In this document: positions 13,246 through 25,723 of the stretch, in pieces
Layout: each line of letters begins with the position of its first letter
How positions within the stretch are numbered: position 1 is the stretch's first letter
Source: Emmonsiellopsis sp. PD_33
Taxonomy: Eukaryota > Ascomycota > Eurotiomycetes > Onygenales > Ajellomycetaceae
Assembly: GCA_032988165.1 (NCBI GenBank)
Contig: JANTQF010000160.1
Coordinates: forward strand, 1-64,000
Length of the DNA: 64,000 bases
Reading direction: 5' to 3'
Program-made: the position numbers and the translations under genes
Notes under the pieces: generated by a model
Told to the model about the DNA's origin: nothing
Seen by the model: the letters and a program-made list of their open reading frames with translations, nothing else
The model's database searches: none

Positions 13246-15814
13246 ATGGACATCTCAAACCTCCTCAATGAGCCCCGCGCCAGACATCCGCGCAGAAGAG
13301 AACACGAGCGAAGAGCAAATCCTGCGACTCCGGCGGGCCCACCGAGGCGCACAAGGCGGACTTTGGCAGGCCCATACAATGAGGAGGAGCCAATGCCCAC
13401 GTAAGTCGGCGCAGTATATCAAGGAAGATAGATGCGATTTGTTTCCTAACTTGTGCCGATTGCAGGAGGGTCAATGATCTCGTAATCCCGCGCGCCAACG
13501 AGACGACTTCAGCCCGCCACTCGGTCAACCAGCGCGGCTTAGCCAACCTCTCCATTGACGATGGGCGACCGACAAATGCAGCCCCCCAAGGGCCGTCCAG
13601 GAAGCGGCCTGCCGCTGCTGCCCAGGAACCCTGTAGTTTGGACCCCTTCCTACCGAGCGCCTCGCAGTCGGACTATACAGTTGATAAAGCCACGCTATTT
13701 GGTCAGACGGACTTTCCCTCTGCATATCCCCCTTTGGAGCGCGACTTACCAGCAAGACTAGGGTACGGAAACTTGGATTCTTTCGAGAATTTTGAATACC
13801 AAAGAGTGATCGCACACCGTCCGGGCCGGGCAGGGCAGCGAAATTCCGACCAAAATTTCAGTGGCCGGCGCGGATCAGAACCTCTCTCGGAGGATGAAGA
13901 AATCCCAGTATCTCCAATGCTGAGGGAGCCCGAGACGAGAGCTATTTCTGAAGACCAACTCACCAAAGAAGTACGGGGTATCTACGCAGGGATTCTTCTC
14001 GTTGAAAGCAAATGCGCTGAGGTTGCCAAGGATCAGCAACGGAATCCCAGACCCTTGGTCCGGCAGCAGTGGGAGGCCTTAATTTCGCTCCACAGAACGC
14101 TCCTTAATGAACATCATGACTTCTTTCTCGCCTCGCACCATCCGTCATCGACCCCGGATCTTCGAAATCTGGCCAAAAAATATTCTATGCCCGCGCGTTT
14201 GTGGCATCATGGGATCCACGCATTTTTGGAGCTCTTAAGGACCAAACTCCCAGAGTCACTGGAGTATATGTTGCTCTATGTCAACGCCTCTTATTCTATG
14301 GTGACTCTACTCATGGAGAGTGTGCCTGATTATGAAGACACCTGGATGGAATGCCTTGGCGACCTGGCTAGATATCGGATGGCAATTGAGGGGACTGACA
14401 TGCACGAGCGTGAAGTGTGGAGCGACGTTGCTGCTTACTGGTATCAGAGGACAGCCAATAGAAGGCCGAAAGCTGGCAGAGTCCAACATCACCTTGGAGT
14501 ACTTGCACGCCCTGATATCCTTCAGCAGCTGTTCTTTTACACCAAGTCCCTTCTCTGTGTTCAGTCATTTGCCATTACGCAGGACAGCATTCATCACCTT
14601 TTCGACCCCCTTCTTGAACCGGTCTTGAATGCTTCCTATATTCGCCATCCCCCTATTATGTTGGCTTTTGTGACATCCCACGCTATTGTTTACAGGCAGA
14701 GATCAATTATCAAGTTTATTGAATACGGGAACGGGTTCCTCGGTTTGCTGGACAGCCACATCCTCCGGGTTGGAACCAACTTCCGTGACCAAGGCGCGTT
14801 CATCGCATCATGCAATATCGCGTTTATGTTTGAATATGGCAATGCGGATGGCATCATGATGAAACTTTATCGCGAGTCCCTCGAGTTCTCTCCAGAATAT
14901 AGACTTCAGGCTGCTAAAGAATACTGGGCAAATTCTCCAACGGACATGGAACACTGCCTACAGTACAATCCATCCACTGGAAATGAGGTTTTCACCTCCT
15001 CCCTGGGAGTGCTTTCCTATGGATCTTACTTCACCTTTTACACCCTCTCCACTGTCCTCAAATATATCGGCAATAACAACGTTCTTCCCCCTATTCATGT
15101 TTGCTTGGCGTTTATTTGGAGTCTGGCCCTGGCTCCACAATCTATGGTTTATGTTCAAGGGGAAATTCCGTGGGCTCGTCTCGCTGCCTTCTTAAATACG
15201 TTATATCGGAAGGGCTTGGACCAATCCCGGGTCGAAAGCGAGAGCTTTCCCATCCACGATCACTCAACCCCACATCTTCCAGAGGATATCTTCATGCGTG
15301 GGCAAGTTTGGGCGCAACAATGCTATCCTAGTAGCTTTTTCGATGACTTCTCTATCGATGAGGAGGAACGATCATCGGAACCCCCAAGTGCTACCCTTAT
15401 TCGTACTGAACGTCTCCTGTGGTACGGCCACCGTCTAGCTTCGGTAAGATTTGATATTTTAGTAGCTTGTTTTCTATTGTTCTCTCCCATCTATTCTTCC
15501 TTTACCCATGGATTGTGGTTTATGTCTTTACCGACTCAGTTACTAACCTTACTTAGTTCAATCGCTGGATCACATTCAACAGACAAGATGGCCGATTTTA
15601 TCCTACGCCGCTCGCGGTTGAGCTCGAGAAACGCGCTACTCATCCCAGAGTGTTTAATCTAGATTCTCCTTTTACACTTCCGAGTAATATAGCCCTTTTC
15701 AACACGAACAGTGTTAACAACGCTACAAGCATGGGGCCTGGGACTGCACCCGCCGCGGTGCCTACTCGCCCCGCTCGCCGGGGCCGTAGGACACGAAAAC
15801 GCCCCGAGAACTAG
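13246..15814 (+). CDS. Est1/SMG5-6-7-family DNA/RNA-binding protein
   Basis: Three exons, 13246-13400, 13466-15443 and 15557-15814, give 796 residues. Intron 1 has GTAAGT/CAG ends; intron 2 has GTAAGA, an exact TACTAAC branch site at 15541 and TTAG. Residues 1-130 are basic and low in complexity. From about 200 the protein has the helical Est1/SMG architecture: a 14-3-3-like N-terminal part (LWHHGIHAFLELLR) and the characteristic stretch REVWSDVAAYWYQRTANRRP, followed by HHLGVLARPDILQQLFFYTKSL, that marks the Est1 DNA/RNA-binding domain. The C-terminus ends in a basic RRGRRTRKRPEN tail, a likely nuclear signal. The family acts at telomerase or in nonsense-mediated decay; many filamentous fungi have several members, so I cannot say which role this one has. 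No PIN nuclease motif of the SMG6 type is evident. Confidence 0.85.
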
Positions 15815-16260
15815 GAACTGCGTTTCGTGGAAGCGGGCAATACGACCATTGTAGTTGTTGCATAGCTGCCTTCTGTGAGAACACAGGAGAGATTAAGCAG
15901 ACTTCTACTGAGACCGGTTCCCCACTCCGGATCCCTCAACTGGTCTGTTCGGTTGTATTCTGCAAGAAGAGTGCCAGCCTCCAAATTCAACCAGTCGCAT
16001 ATATACGTAATAGGACACCTCTTCGTATCACATCAGACATGAGAGGGTTCGTTAAAACGCAGGCCACCCGAATATCTTGGCTAATTTGGTCTTGTTATTC
16101 ACTCTTATAGACCTGGGTATCTTGGGTATCTCTTTCCCCTGAGAGCACAAGAACTTCAAGAAAGACCGAATCGATCCTATCTAGCTCCTTTCATTCAATG
16201 TTTCCTACTTCATCTTCTTATATCTTATCTGTTTCAGTGTGGCTGGTTTCGTTCTGTTTT

Positions 16261-16281
16261 CATTCATTCATTCATTCATTC
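16261..16281. repeat. Microsatellite (CATT)5
   Basis: Five tandem CATT units in a T-rich, non-coding context. Confidence 0.9.
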
Positions 16282-17517
16282 TTATCTGCCTTATTCTTGC
16301 ATTTCCTTGTCACATTTCTGTGAACCATATATTTCTCCTATTCTTATTTGAGTATCGTATTAAACCACCTCAAGGATCTCCTAAACCACAAATTGGCAGT
16401 CATTTCCTTTGTCTGCTCCATGCCTCACCCCAATGTTTTCCTCGGCTTTCACATCTGTTTGCGCCATTGAAATGATATGGGCAGAATATGTACTGGCACT
16501 TTTTCCTTTCTCTCTTTCAATCGCCTTATGTCTTTTTGTGTGTGGTGACCCTCACGGCAACAGATGTCCCTATCATTCCAAAGAAGGCAAAGAGACATAC
16601 ATGCATGCACAACTATGGTTCATGATGAGCAAACAGTGCTCTCCCTGCTGTACTTGCACAGTATTATGCTACTACGGGATATAGGTCTGTCTATACCCGG
16701 GCACCTGGGTGGATACATGTAGGGCGGGCCATCTTTGTGCTCGCTCTTTTGTTGCATTCTGATTTCCTTACCTATCTACTTGACATTGTTTATTTATTTT
16801 TCGGCGGGCTATTTGATAGGCATAGGAGTGCGGGATATACCGCATGCTTTTAATCTTAACTAGTGTCTAAATGCATCTTATTCCTCTCTGTGGCAAGTTA
16901 GTTACTACCTTTTTAAAGCTGAAGGGTTCATCAGTTCCTATCGCCTATACAAACTTCTCATCGATAACTCCATGATGACCAGCCACGCAGTCACCTTGGT
17001 ATTCAACCATTTCCAGCCCCCGCCCAACCCAACTTCTTCCCGGCTACTTGCTTGTCCCCAAACTTGGAATTAGCCACAGCAGAGAAGGCCCTAGATTCAA
17101 CCTATTGATCACACGCCCACATACATACACCTCTCTCCCTCCCATGCAGAAAAGCAATCCCGAGGGCGTGCGGCACAGCAAACGCATAAAAACCCGAGCG
17201 CGCCCTACCCAATCCCCAGGCCAAAGCAGATTCTCCCTCCTCCCTTATAATCCGCCACCTACTGATTGCTATCTCAAATTCCGCATCGGAACGGGGGGTG
17301 TATTTCCCATCCCCATCCCCTCTCCCTCTCCTATTCCCCTTCCCCTTCCCCTCCCTCCGCCCCGATCCAACTTATTATTTGTACACGCATTTTGGATGGA
17401 AGTTCCACCCGCCAGACGCCATCTCACACTGTGTAGGTTACAGTTTTGGATAGACAAACTCACGGCTGCAGTTACATACAAGCCAGGCGAGGACAAGCTA
17501 CATCTACATACATCATA

Positions 17518-17537
17518 GGCAAGGCAAGGCAAGGCAA
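17518..17537. repeat. Microsatellite (GGCAA)4
   Basis: Four exact GGCAA units followed by a broken fifth. Non-coding context. Confidence 0.9.
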
Positions 17538-18032
17538 TTCAAGGCATGAACACCACATCGTACAAAAGTTTCCCGGCGCGGGAAGTAGATAAGTAGTACT
17601 TATCTATCTATATATATACCATACTATTCGAGAATAGACAACTTTTCCATCCCCCTCCCCCCTTTTTCCCCCCGCCGGCGCCTCACCACACATCGTACGT
17701 ACGCCTATTTATTTATTTATTATAAACAAAGTCCTCCGTCCCCCCCCCTCCCGGCGCGCGTAGTTAGCTAACAAAGAAAAGCCCAACTTCTTTCAACTTA
17801 CCCGACACTCACTTCAAGTTCCCGCCTCGCATCCGGGTATACTCTCCGGTCAAATTAAACTAACCATAGTATCCATCCCATCCCGCTGCAGTGCGCGACG
17901 CTACGCTGCGACATCCGGGCGCCGCGGATTCTCGCATGTTTTATCCTGTGGCACATAGATAGCCCCTTAAGCGGCCCTATCGCTCATGTGCCATGATTCC
18001 TGAAGGTAGGAGGTGGGGAAGATAAAGGTAGA

Positions 18033-18048
18033 TAGGTAGGTAGGTAGG
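18033..18048. repeat. Microsatellite (TAGG)4
   Basis: Four TAGG units inside a longer G/T-rich tract. Confidence 0.9.
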
Positions 18049-21000
18049 TGGTTGGGTGGAGTACTATGAAGCTGGATTGTATCCCCATCAGCTAGATGGG
18101 CACCGTAGCTTAAAATCTGTATTACTTCAATTATATAATAATAATACTTTCCCTTTAATGAAGGCAGTTAACCCGCGCTCGCATGACGCAAGGGGCTAGC
18201 TTGATGATCTTCAAAACTTTATATTCATTACCAGTTAGTAGGTTGGTTGGTGAAGGAAGTTTCATTTGTGTGACGGATGGGGATACTATGTATGCGTGGA
18301 TGTTTGTATGCAGATTTGCCTTGGGAGTTACATAGTATGGTTATATGTAGATACCCGTGGCGTGTGCGGGGATTCGGGAGGCGATCGATTATGATGATTG
18401 GGGAATGTGTTACAAATGTGTATAAATGTGGTGTAGTTAGGTGATGCGATGTGATGTGATGTGATGATGATATTGACGCGGCGGGTACTGCCGCTTTTGG
18501 TTTTGTTTTAGTTGCCGTAGGTAATGTAAGGGGTTTTGGGAGAGCGGGGGCTTGCGCTTTTTCCGTTTCTTTTCTTGGCTGTGATGTCGGAAAAGTTGCC
18601 CTGGTTGGTTTCGAGTTAGGATCGGGTTTTGGATTATGGGTTTATTTCGGGGGGATGTTCTTTGTACTGTCTATTTAAGAGGGTTAATTTAAGAGGATTA
18701 AGATAGGAGTTCGTAGGCGGGTACTCTGTAGAGGATGTAGGGAGGGGCGGGATTCCGCGATGGGTATACACAAGTATGAGCACGGGCGTATGTATATGAT
18801 AGCCCAATAGGGCTGTTAGGGTTGTTAGGATAAAAGTTGGGCGCCTTGGGCATCCATATCCTGGCTTTCTTTGTAAGCCTGCTCGTGTACCACTCCGGTT
18901 AACCGTCGAGGAAAAGCAGTGCAGGCTCCAATGTTTCCCATACGAAGCTGTTGTACTAATATAATATGCAAGTATACGTCAAACCACTTGTATACGGCCG
19001 TCTGTAGAATGTTGGCCCTTGACCTATCGTTCTGTTTACTATTCCAAATCCTACGGATGGCGTATGAGTGCATTAGGCAGCCAATATCGGACCACGGACA
19101 GGTGGAAAAGGGGGTTTCGCCAAACTCCCAAAGCAGTCACCCTGATGGCGCGGAAACTTTATGAACGTGGCATGCACCACTGGAGGAATAATTGTCAATG
19201 ATCATCGTATTGCTGAGCGTATCAAGACTCAGCCCTGCGCACCCGGAGACATCATCTTGCGTCAGCTGGACGTTTTGGTTAAAATGTTGACTGAAACCAT
19301 GCCCACGGCTGACCGAAGTCGTCTCGTCAATATCGTGGCAACTAAATTCAGCAAGATATTTTGCAGATGAGTCCCTGCAATCGTGGTTGGTAAGGGCATA
19401 TTCGCCCCTTTTGGGAGCTCAGTGGCAAAAGATGGCATGTCACGTGACCATGCTTCGATGGATAGTAATTTTTATCCCAACGCACTTAAACAAAGAAGTC
19501 TAGTCAAATTGCCATCATCCTGTTCACCATGTCACAGTTTGTCATGCAAGGCGGGCATTTCCGAGTTTGCCTTTAGTATTCGGGGGAGCTGAGGCCCCAC
19601 CGCTCGGATGCGCAGGCTCCCTGTCGCCTCCAGGGTGAGAAGAAGCGATGCCTTTTTGGATGGCGTATTTTTGCCCAAGGGGCAAGAGGGCAAATTCCAG
19701 ACCATTCTGATGCTCAAATAGAATGCATTTCGCCGAATTGGTTGACAGATGTGCGCGTTCCGTGTTGCCTACTATGTAGCCATGTAAGATTCCATCACGC
19801 GACACGGAAGGGGCCTCGCCCGTAAGCTAGGAATACCAGACGGAATAGGGCGCGTAATCAGATGCAATCCAAAGTACTGGCTAGCCTCATCCACAAATCG
19901 CTTGAGATACACCGTTGCCTCCCGCAAGGTGATCCTTCCGGCTGACCGCTAAACACGGCACATATCGTTGGTAGGATACCAGTCATATTCTGTGTCCTGG
20001 TGCCTTGCGAATCAAAGCTGTGATTGTAAACATTTGGGGGCTTAGGCAATACCAATGGGGGGGTATTCCACACTTAAGTCATTGATTGGGGAAAGGACCA
20101 AGAGCTATCACGGTCGATCTCAAGATTCGGCCTCACTGCCTGGGCTTTTGCCGCAAGGCAACCTGTAGACTGAAACATTCAGCGAATATGGACGCTTCCC
20201 GTGTCCCAGGAAGAACAAGAGGGAGGGCTGCAGGAGGGATTGTTAGTGTTATTAACATGGTTGTATATGTATGGGTGTCTGCGGGGGTGGGCGACGGTTG
20301 CTTTTGCCTCTGTGGGTCTGAATTTTGTCTTAAAAGGCATCCCACATGAGAGAAAGCGGATATTATCGGACCAGGGTCCATATTGACCTCGCTTTCACCC
20401 GTAAAGGAGTCATGGCGTTGTTGGAGATATGGATTGGTAAGTCGGCCGGAGCCTAGAGAAGCTAGACTTGTCTTTCATCCTCCAGCATTGAGTAACATGT
20501 GAGAATGATGCGACATCCGAATAAACCCCGGAAAATCAAGTTGTGGATAATTAAATGTCATGCAGAATAGGAAAGATACCAGGGTTGTGACATCAGACAT
20601 CCCAGTCTCCTTTGGCAAAACCAAGCGACCCAAGAAAGCAACCCAAAACGCATTTTTTGACCCCATTAGGGCCATGATAGCCATTCAGGCAGAAACTGAA
20701 ATGCAAGAAAGGCGAATAGTTCGACGGACCACCTCGACGAGAAAAGTGACGGAAAGGCCAGATCCGGCCAAGCCCATTGGCTATGGTGTATTCGTTCGGT
20801 TTACGCGGAAAGAACTCCGCCCAGCAATAACAGATGCCTGATGAGGCCATAAAGGGACGGAAGGGAGGTAATTCGACCGGCATGCCACCGAAGCGCGGCG
20901 GTGTGGACTAAAATGCCCATGAAATCCCATGTTATCGTTTATTTCGTGAATCGGACTCATATCCGGTATCAATATATGGCCACAGCTGCCGCGGAAGCAA

Positions 21001-21517
21001 AAACAGCAGGTCAGCAGCAGAATTAACGGCCAGTATGAGTCTTGTCCAGCCAGCCTTGTCAAGGTGTTTGGAAGATAATCCGAAGCATCCTTTGGGTAAT
21101 GGGGGTTTTCTGTTTATTCAAGTCTGTAGTAGATGCCGTAGCTGTAGATTCGAGCATTTATCCATTTCTGAGCAGCAATGATGGCATGGCGGTGGCGGGG
21201 ACGAGAGGTGAAGTCGAATGGTTGGTGAGGATAGAAAAGTTGTTGCGGCTCTCCGATATCTTGGGCCGATGGACGTCAGATCGCGCTAGCAGCCGAGCTT
21301 AGCGATGACATCGCCAACTAGCTGCAAAGGACACTTGGCTGCAAAAGACATCAACTCCTCCAACAACCTACATCCTGCTCCGTTCTAATTGCTCAGCCAG
21401 GATTAAGACCCCCCGTCGCTCGCTTTACCTGTTGCGCATGCAACTAGACGGATGAATGCGCAATTGAGATTTTGTCGCCTGTGTTCTTGGTCGGTCTGAC
21501 CAGGAACAGACCAAACC

Positions 21518-22916
21518 ATGGACGTCACCGGTTTCAAGGCCATATGTGAGCGTTGCATTGAGGTCGCCAGCGAGGTTCCTCTATCACTATGGTTTATTTT
21601 TATCCTATCTACAATCACTGGCATTCTCGCACTAGTATGTTCCACGTCAATTGGTTTACCACGAGATCTGCAAACCAAATACTAACCGAGCTGGCTAGGG
21701 ATATACCCTACTGTTCATTGTCGCGCCGCACCCCCGCCTTCCCTACCCGCAGGAAAAGAGATACCAAACGATATCCGAAGATGGAGATGTTACCAAGCCT
21801 GAGCCCCTACCTTGCTGGCAAGATGAACTCGGATCTCATCCAACGGAAAATGCGGATCAGATGCAGAAGGCAGAGCTGTTTATGTCAGTCGTCGTGCCCG
21901 CCTACAATGAGGAATATCGACTGGGAGGAATGCTGGAAGAAGCAGTGAACTACCTCGAAAAGGCGTACGGGACTTTAGGGGAACAACAGCAAGTAAAGAT
22001 TGTAGACCCGAAGAATAAAAAATCGGGAGCTCGTCGACGCATTCCAGCTACGAAGGAGAATGGAAGCGCAGATCCGACCACCACACCAACAAAAGGATGG
22101 GAAATTATCATTGTCTCTGACGGATCAACGGATAAAACCGTAGGAACCGCGCTGGCGTTTGCACGAGATCATCAACTCTCACTGCACCCCAAGAGCCATG
22201 CGGGTCCATGGACGACAGACTCAAAGGAGGTTGAGGGTGTCCATATCCCTCCTGGGACCATTCGAATTGTCATGTTAGCGGAGAACAGGGGGAAAGGCGG
22301 TGCTGTCACCCATGGCATGAGACATGTACGCGGACAATATGTTGTCTTTGCTGATGCGGATGGGGCCAGTCGATTTGACGATTTGGGCAAGCTGGTATCA
22401 GCCTGTCAACAGGTCGAGGATTCTTCAGCTCGCGGTGTAGTTGTGGGTTCAAGAGCACATTTAGTAGGCAGCGAAGCAGTCGTTAAGGTACGGCATAAAT
22501 CCCATCCCCTTACCCCCCCCCCCCCCCCCACAAAACAAATTGACCAGATAATCGACTGACACAAACCGCAGCGCTCCAAACTCCGCAACTTCCTCATGCA
22601 CTCATTCCACCTAATTCTCCGTATCCTCACACCCCCCGCCACCGCCGCTATCAAGGATACACAATGCGGCTTCAAACTCTTCTCCCGCGCCTCCCTCCCC
22701 TACATCATTCCCTACATGCATTCTGAGGGCTGGATCTTCGACGTCGAGATGCTCATGCTCGCCGAATTTGCTGGTATACCCGTCGCTGAGGTGCCCGTGG
22801 GCTGGCGGGAGGTGACAGGGAGCAAGTTGAATGTTATCTGGGATAGCTTGGGGATGGCCTGGGGACTGGCGATATTGAGGGCTGCGTGGGGGCTTGGTGT
22901 TTATAGACGGACTTGA
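21518..22916 (+). CDS. alg5: Dolichyl-phosphate beta-glucosyltransferase (Alg5)
   Basis: Transfers glucose from UDP-glucose to dolichyl phosphate at the ER membrane, making the donor for the last glucosylation steps of the N-glycan precursor. Exons 21518-21634, 21699-22487 and 22572-22916 give 416 residues. Exon 1 supplies the single N-terminal membrane anchor (about residues 23-45, WFIFILSTITGILAL). The GT2 domain starts at VVPAYNEEYRLGGML (about 98), with IIIVSDGSTDKT, the metal-binding DADGASRFDDL and the family signature DTQCGFKLFSR just after the second splice junction. Intron 1 has GTATGT, an ACTAAC branch and TAG; intron 2 carries a 17-base C run. Length and motif order match fungal Alg5 and nothing looks broken. 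The gene converges on the esterase gene downstream. Confidence 0.95.
22513..22529 (+). repeat. Poly-C run in alg5 intron 2
   Basis: Seventeen consecutive C residues within the 84-bp second intron of alg5. Runs like this are prone to length error and polymorphism but lie outside coding sequence. Confidence 0.9.
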
Positions 22917-23655
22917 TGTCCCCCTTTTTCTTTTCATGGTAGGCATATATTTGGAATATAGCTTATTTGGACCACGCGTTTGGCGTTCTTATTAGGTGAT
23001 TGGGCAATTGGTAATGTGATACTTGTTTTTTTTTATTCCGAATCAATATATATCTATCTGCACGCTATGCGTTGCTATTGTGCTCTTTTCGGCCTACTAG
23101 GCTCCAGAGAGTAATGTATAAATCAGCCCTTTCTTATCTGCCAAAATGTTTACGGGCGTATATATTTCACAAAGAAGAGTTTGCTATATTCGTATATTGT
23201 TTGTAAAGTCGATATCCCTAATTGACGCCGTTCGGAGGCTTCTTCATCCGGTTCATTTCACAGCACCTAAATCTAAAGGGAAAATCTGCTCCTACGCGAA
23301 TACATCCCCATTACTATATAATGAATCCAGACAGCTCCTTTATATGCCACCCATATTAAAAACAGAAACATATTGAAAACTAAATACTCTTCCGTTTTCG
23401 ATGTTGCTGGGCATTCGGATGCACATGTATGTACCGCATTGCATCAGGATCCAGGCTTACATCTCCTCGGATAGACAATGAATAGAATTAGGGATAAAAG
23501 GATAGCGGAGGCAGACTAGCATACACACGAGAAATAAAAATTTGGGGCAATGAATCCAACTACACCACGTGAAATCCACGGTGAAATAGGCTATTTGGAA
23601 AATAGATCAGATATAAAAATTGATAGGCACATCGCCCGGAAATGGAAATAATTCT
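22917..23655. other. Convergent intergenic region
   Basis: 3' flanks of alg5 (plus) and the esterase (minus). AT-rich, with an ATATATATCTATCT tract near 23.05 kb. One CACGTG at 23566. No gene seen. Confidence 0.6.
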
Positions 23656-24898
23656 TTAGCACATATTACCCAGTTGCGCCCTCAATAAAGCTGCAATGCC
23701 GCTGGCAGTCGCATTATGCACGGGGTAAGTCGGATGCAAGCTGTTGAGCCAGAAGTATTCGTTCACGGGGATGCCGCAGGTTTCATTGAAGGTGGTCCAT
23801 TCAGGGGTGCCGCTGCAAAGGGGTATAATATTAGCCTGTGCCCATGCATACGTGCAATGTAAACGAACATAACTACTATCAAGACAATAAAATATGCAAA
23901 GTGTAGAGAAACTTACTTCTCATACTCCGCGCAGTACGCGGTAGTATTCTTGTAGACAGCAGTCTCCTCATACGAGCTCGGGTCATCCAGAACCTTGCTA
24001 AACAGAGAGTGTGTGCTGAACAGTAAGACCTTGACGTTTTCATACTGTGCCTGCGTCTCTTCCGCCAGTTCACCCAGGCGGGAATTCCATTGCTCAATAG
24101 AGGAGGCCTCAAGGTTCTGCGCTGCCTGGCCCTGCGAAGCTGTCAACGGGGAACGATCGACAGGCGGCACGTCGAGGAAAAGGAAGTTGCGGCCTCCGGC
24201 CTCGTATATCTCATCAATCAGCTCGGAGTATACGTCGAAGACGGCATCGTATAAGGTTTCATTTTGCGAGGCGTATGAGTTGACGACGTCGTTGATACCA
24301 ATCCAAAAGGCGAAGAGGGAGTTTAGAGAGTTCCATTTGGCGAAGCTCGGTTTTGACGCGTAGATTGGGAGGAATTGATCCTCAACCTGGTCTTTCAAGG
24401 AAAGAACGGTGGGCTGGTATGGGGCTACCAGGTCTGAGTCAACTGTTGCGCCTCCGTATGCCAGGTTGTAGGTTTGGATGAAGCTGTCGTTGTACGTGGT
24501 TGTGAGGAAATCGATCCAGTTTGGGCCACTTTGTTTCGGTTTGCGTTAGCAATTTCTGATGGCCAGATATTCTAGAGAGGGCGGAGCGTACTTGGAGGAT
24601 GTATAACCTCTATAAAATTGGAGTTAGCGCAAAACTACGGCCATCAGATAGACATTAGGAACTTACGGATAGGCGGGGTTTCCAAAGGGGTTTTCTCGAT
24701 TTGGCTGATCATTCGTTGGATCGAATCCCGTCGTCGTGTATGAGTTACCGCTACAGAACTGTTGGTCATTCCGCTTGACTTATTCCCTCGAGAATATATG
24801 GCGCCTTACAAAACAAAAAGATGGCTGATGCCGCTCCATGCTGCTGTGCTATGGGGGATAAGTGATGCCCCAAGTGTCAACATCGTTATAGATTTCAT
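23656..24898 (-). CDS. Secreted GDSL/SGNH esterase (CE16-like)
   Basis: Five exons (24898-24810, 24750-24667, 24609-24592, 24528-23917, 23812-23656) encode 319 residues. The N-terminus (MKSITMLTLGASLIPHSTAA) is a signal peptide. The block I motif is read across the first splice junction as LFVFGNSYTTTGFD, with the predicted nucleophile Ser. Downstream are GPNWIDFLT, NLAYGGATVDS (block II-like Gly), FWIGINDV (block III Asn) and FWLNSLHPTYPVH with the block V His. This order is that of fungal CE16 acetylesterases, secreted enzymes that remove acetyl groups from plant-derived oligosaccharides. Two points are odd: exon 3 is only 18 bases, and the Asp expected in GDS is Asn. Its promoter is shared with the divergent aldolase gene. 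Confidence 0.85.
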
Positions 24899-25723
24899 GG
24901 CTTGTCGACTGTGAATAGATAGATAACAGCAAACGACCTTGAGGCTCTCAGAGCAGGATGGTATCTGGGAAATACAGCCAGTATAAGTAAGAAACCCACG
25001 GTCCCTATCCGGCCGCGCCACTCCAGGGATAGCTCGCGGGTAGGCGCAAAAACTCCTTCTTCATCAAAGTGTTTGAGGGGTTTGATCCTTTTTCCGGCGT
25101 TATTGCCAAAGCGGAGAAACAAATTTAGCATTGGCGCGATGAAGAAACTGTTTTAGTTCTTGTTTTTTGTTGGTTCTTTGCAATCGGCAAATTGGCAAGC
25201 TTTTTTGGTCAAGAACTCGTTCGTCTCTGTTCCTGGATCAGGTACGGAAGTCGGTCCGTGTCCGTACAGGATTTAAAATAGATCGACATTATGCTCGTGG
25301 CAGGTCTCGCCCCAGGGTTTGATTCTGGCTAGATCATTAACGTGGAGGCCCATGAAAGAATATAAGGATGCAGCCGCATGCGGCAGTGGAATATACCTCA
25401 TTAAACTGGTGCAGCGGGAGATCTGCCACCGCAACAAGATGTCCATAGGAGACAAGAACGATGACACCCCTGTCGGGGGAATACATGCATGAACTCCAAC
25501 GCCAAAATACTATGTTTATGCCGTACAAGAGCAGTATCCCCGTTTAGAGTTGAGCATTCCCTAAAGAGCAATTAGGGCACAGCGGAGAGACCTCGGAGCG
25601 GGATGGCGTACCACGTGACTCAATGACCTCAACTACCCCTTTAGCTTACATAGGTCGATTTCACGTCCTAAATCGCCGAAAAATAGTAAATATACTTGAT
25701 CCAGGATTAGCTCTATAGAGGCC
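24899..25723. other. Divergent promoter region, esterase / aldolase
   Basis: 825 bases between two divergent starts. Contains one E-box (CACGTG at 25612-25617), about 110 bases upstream of the aldolase start. No coding frame is supportable. Confidence 0.6.
25612..25617. promoter_or_regulatory. E-box CACGTG upstream of aldolase
   Basis: CACGTG followed by AC, giving CCACGTGAC, a typical binding context for Cbf1-type or other bHLH factors. Only the sequence is seen; binding is inferred. A single hexamer is expected by chance every few kb. Confidence 0.3.

Larger units (their letters stand above)
15815..21517. other. Long gene-poor stretch (5.7 kb)
   Basis: No coding frame with recognisable motifs or plausible splicing was found. 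About 16.2-17.8 kb is pyrimidine-rich on the plus strand, including a C/T tract at about 17290-17360. About 18.0-18.8 kb is G/T-rich, meaning pyrimidine-rich on the minus strand. Fungal promoters and leaders are often pyrimidine-rich on the sense strand, so the two halves look like leaders pointing at each other around 17.9 kb. 19.0-21.4 kb holds only short overlapping frames. Confidence 0.45.
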
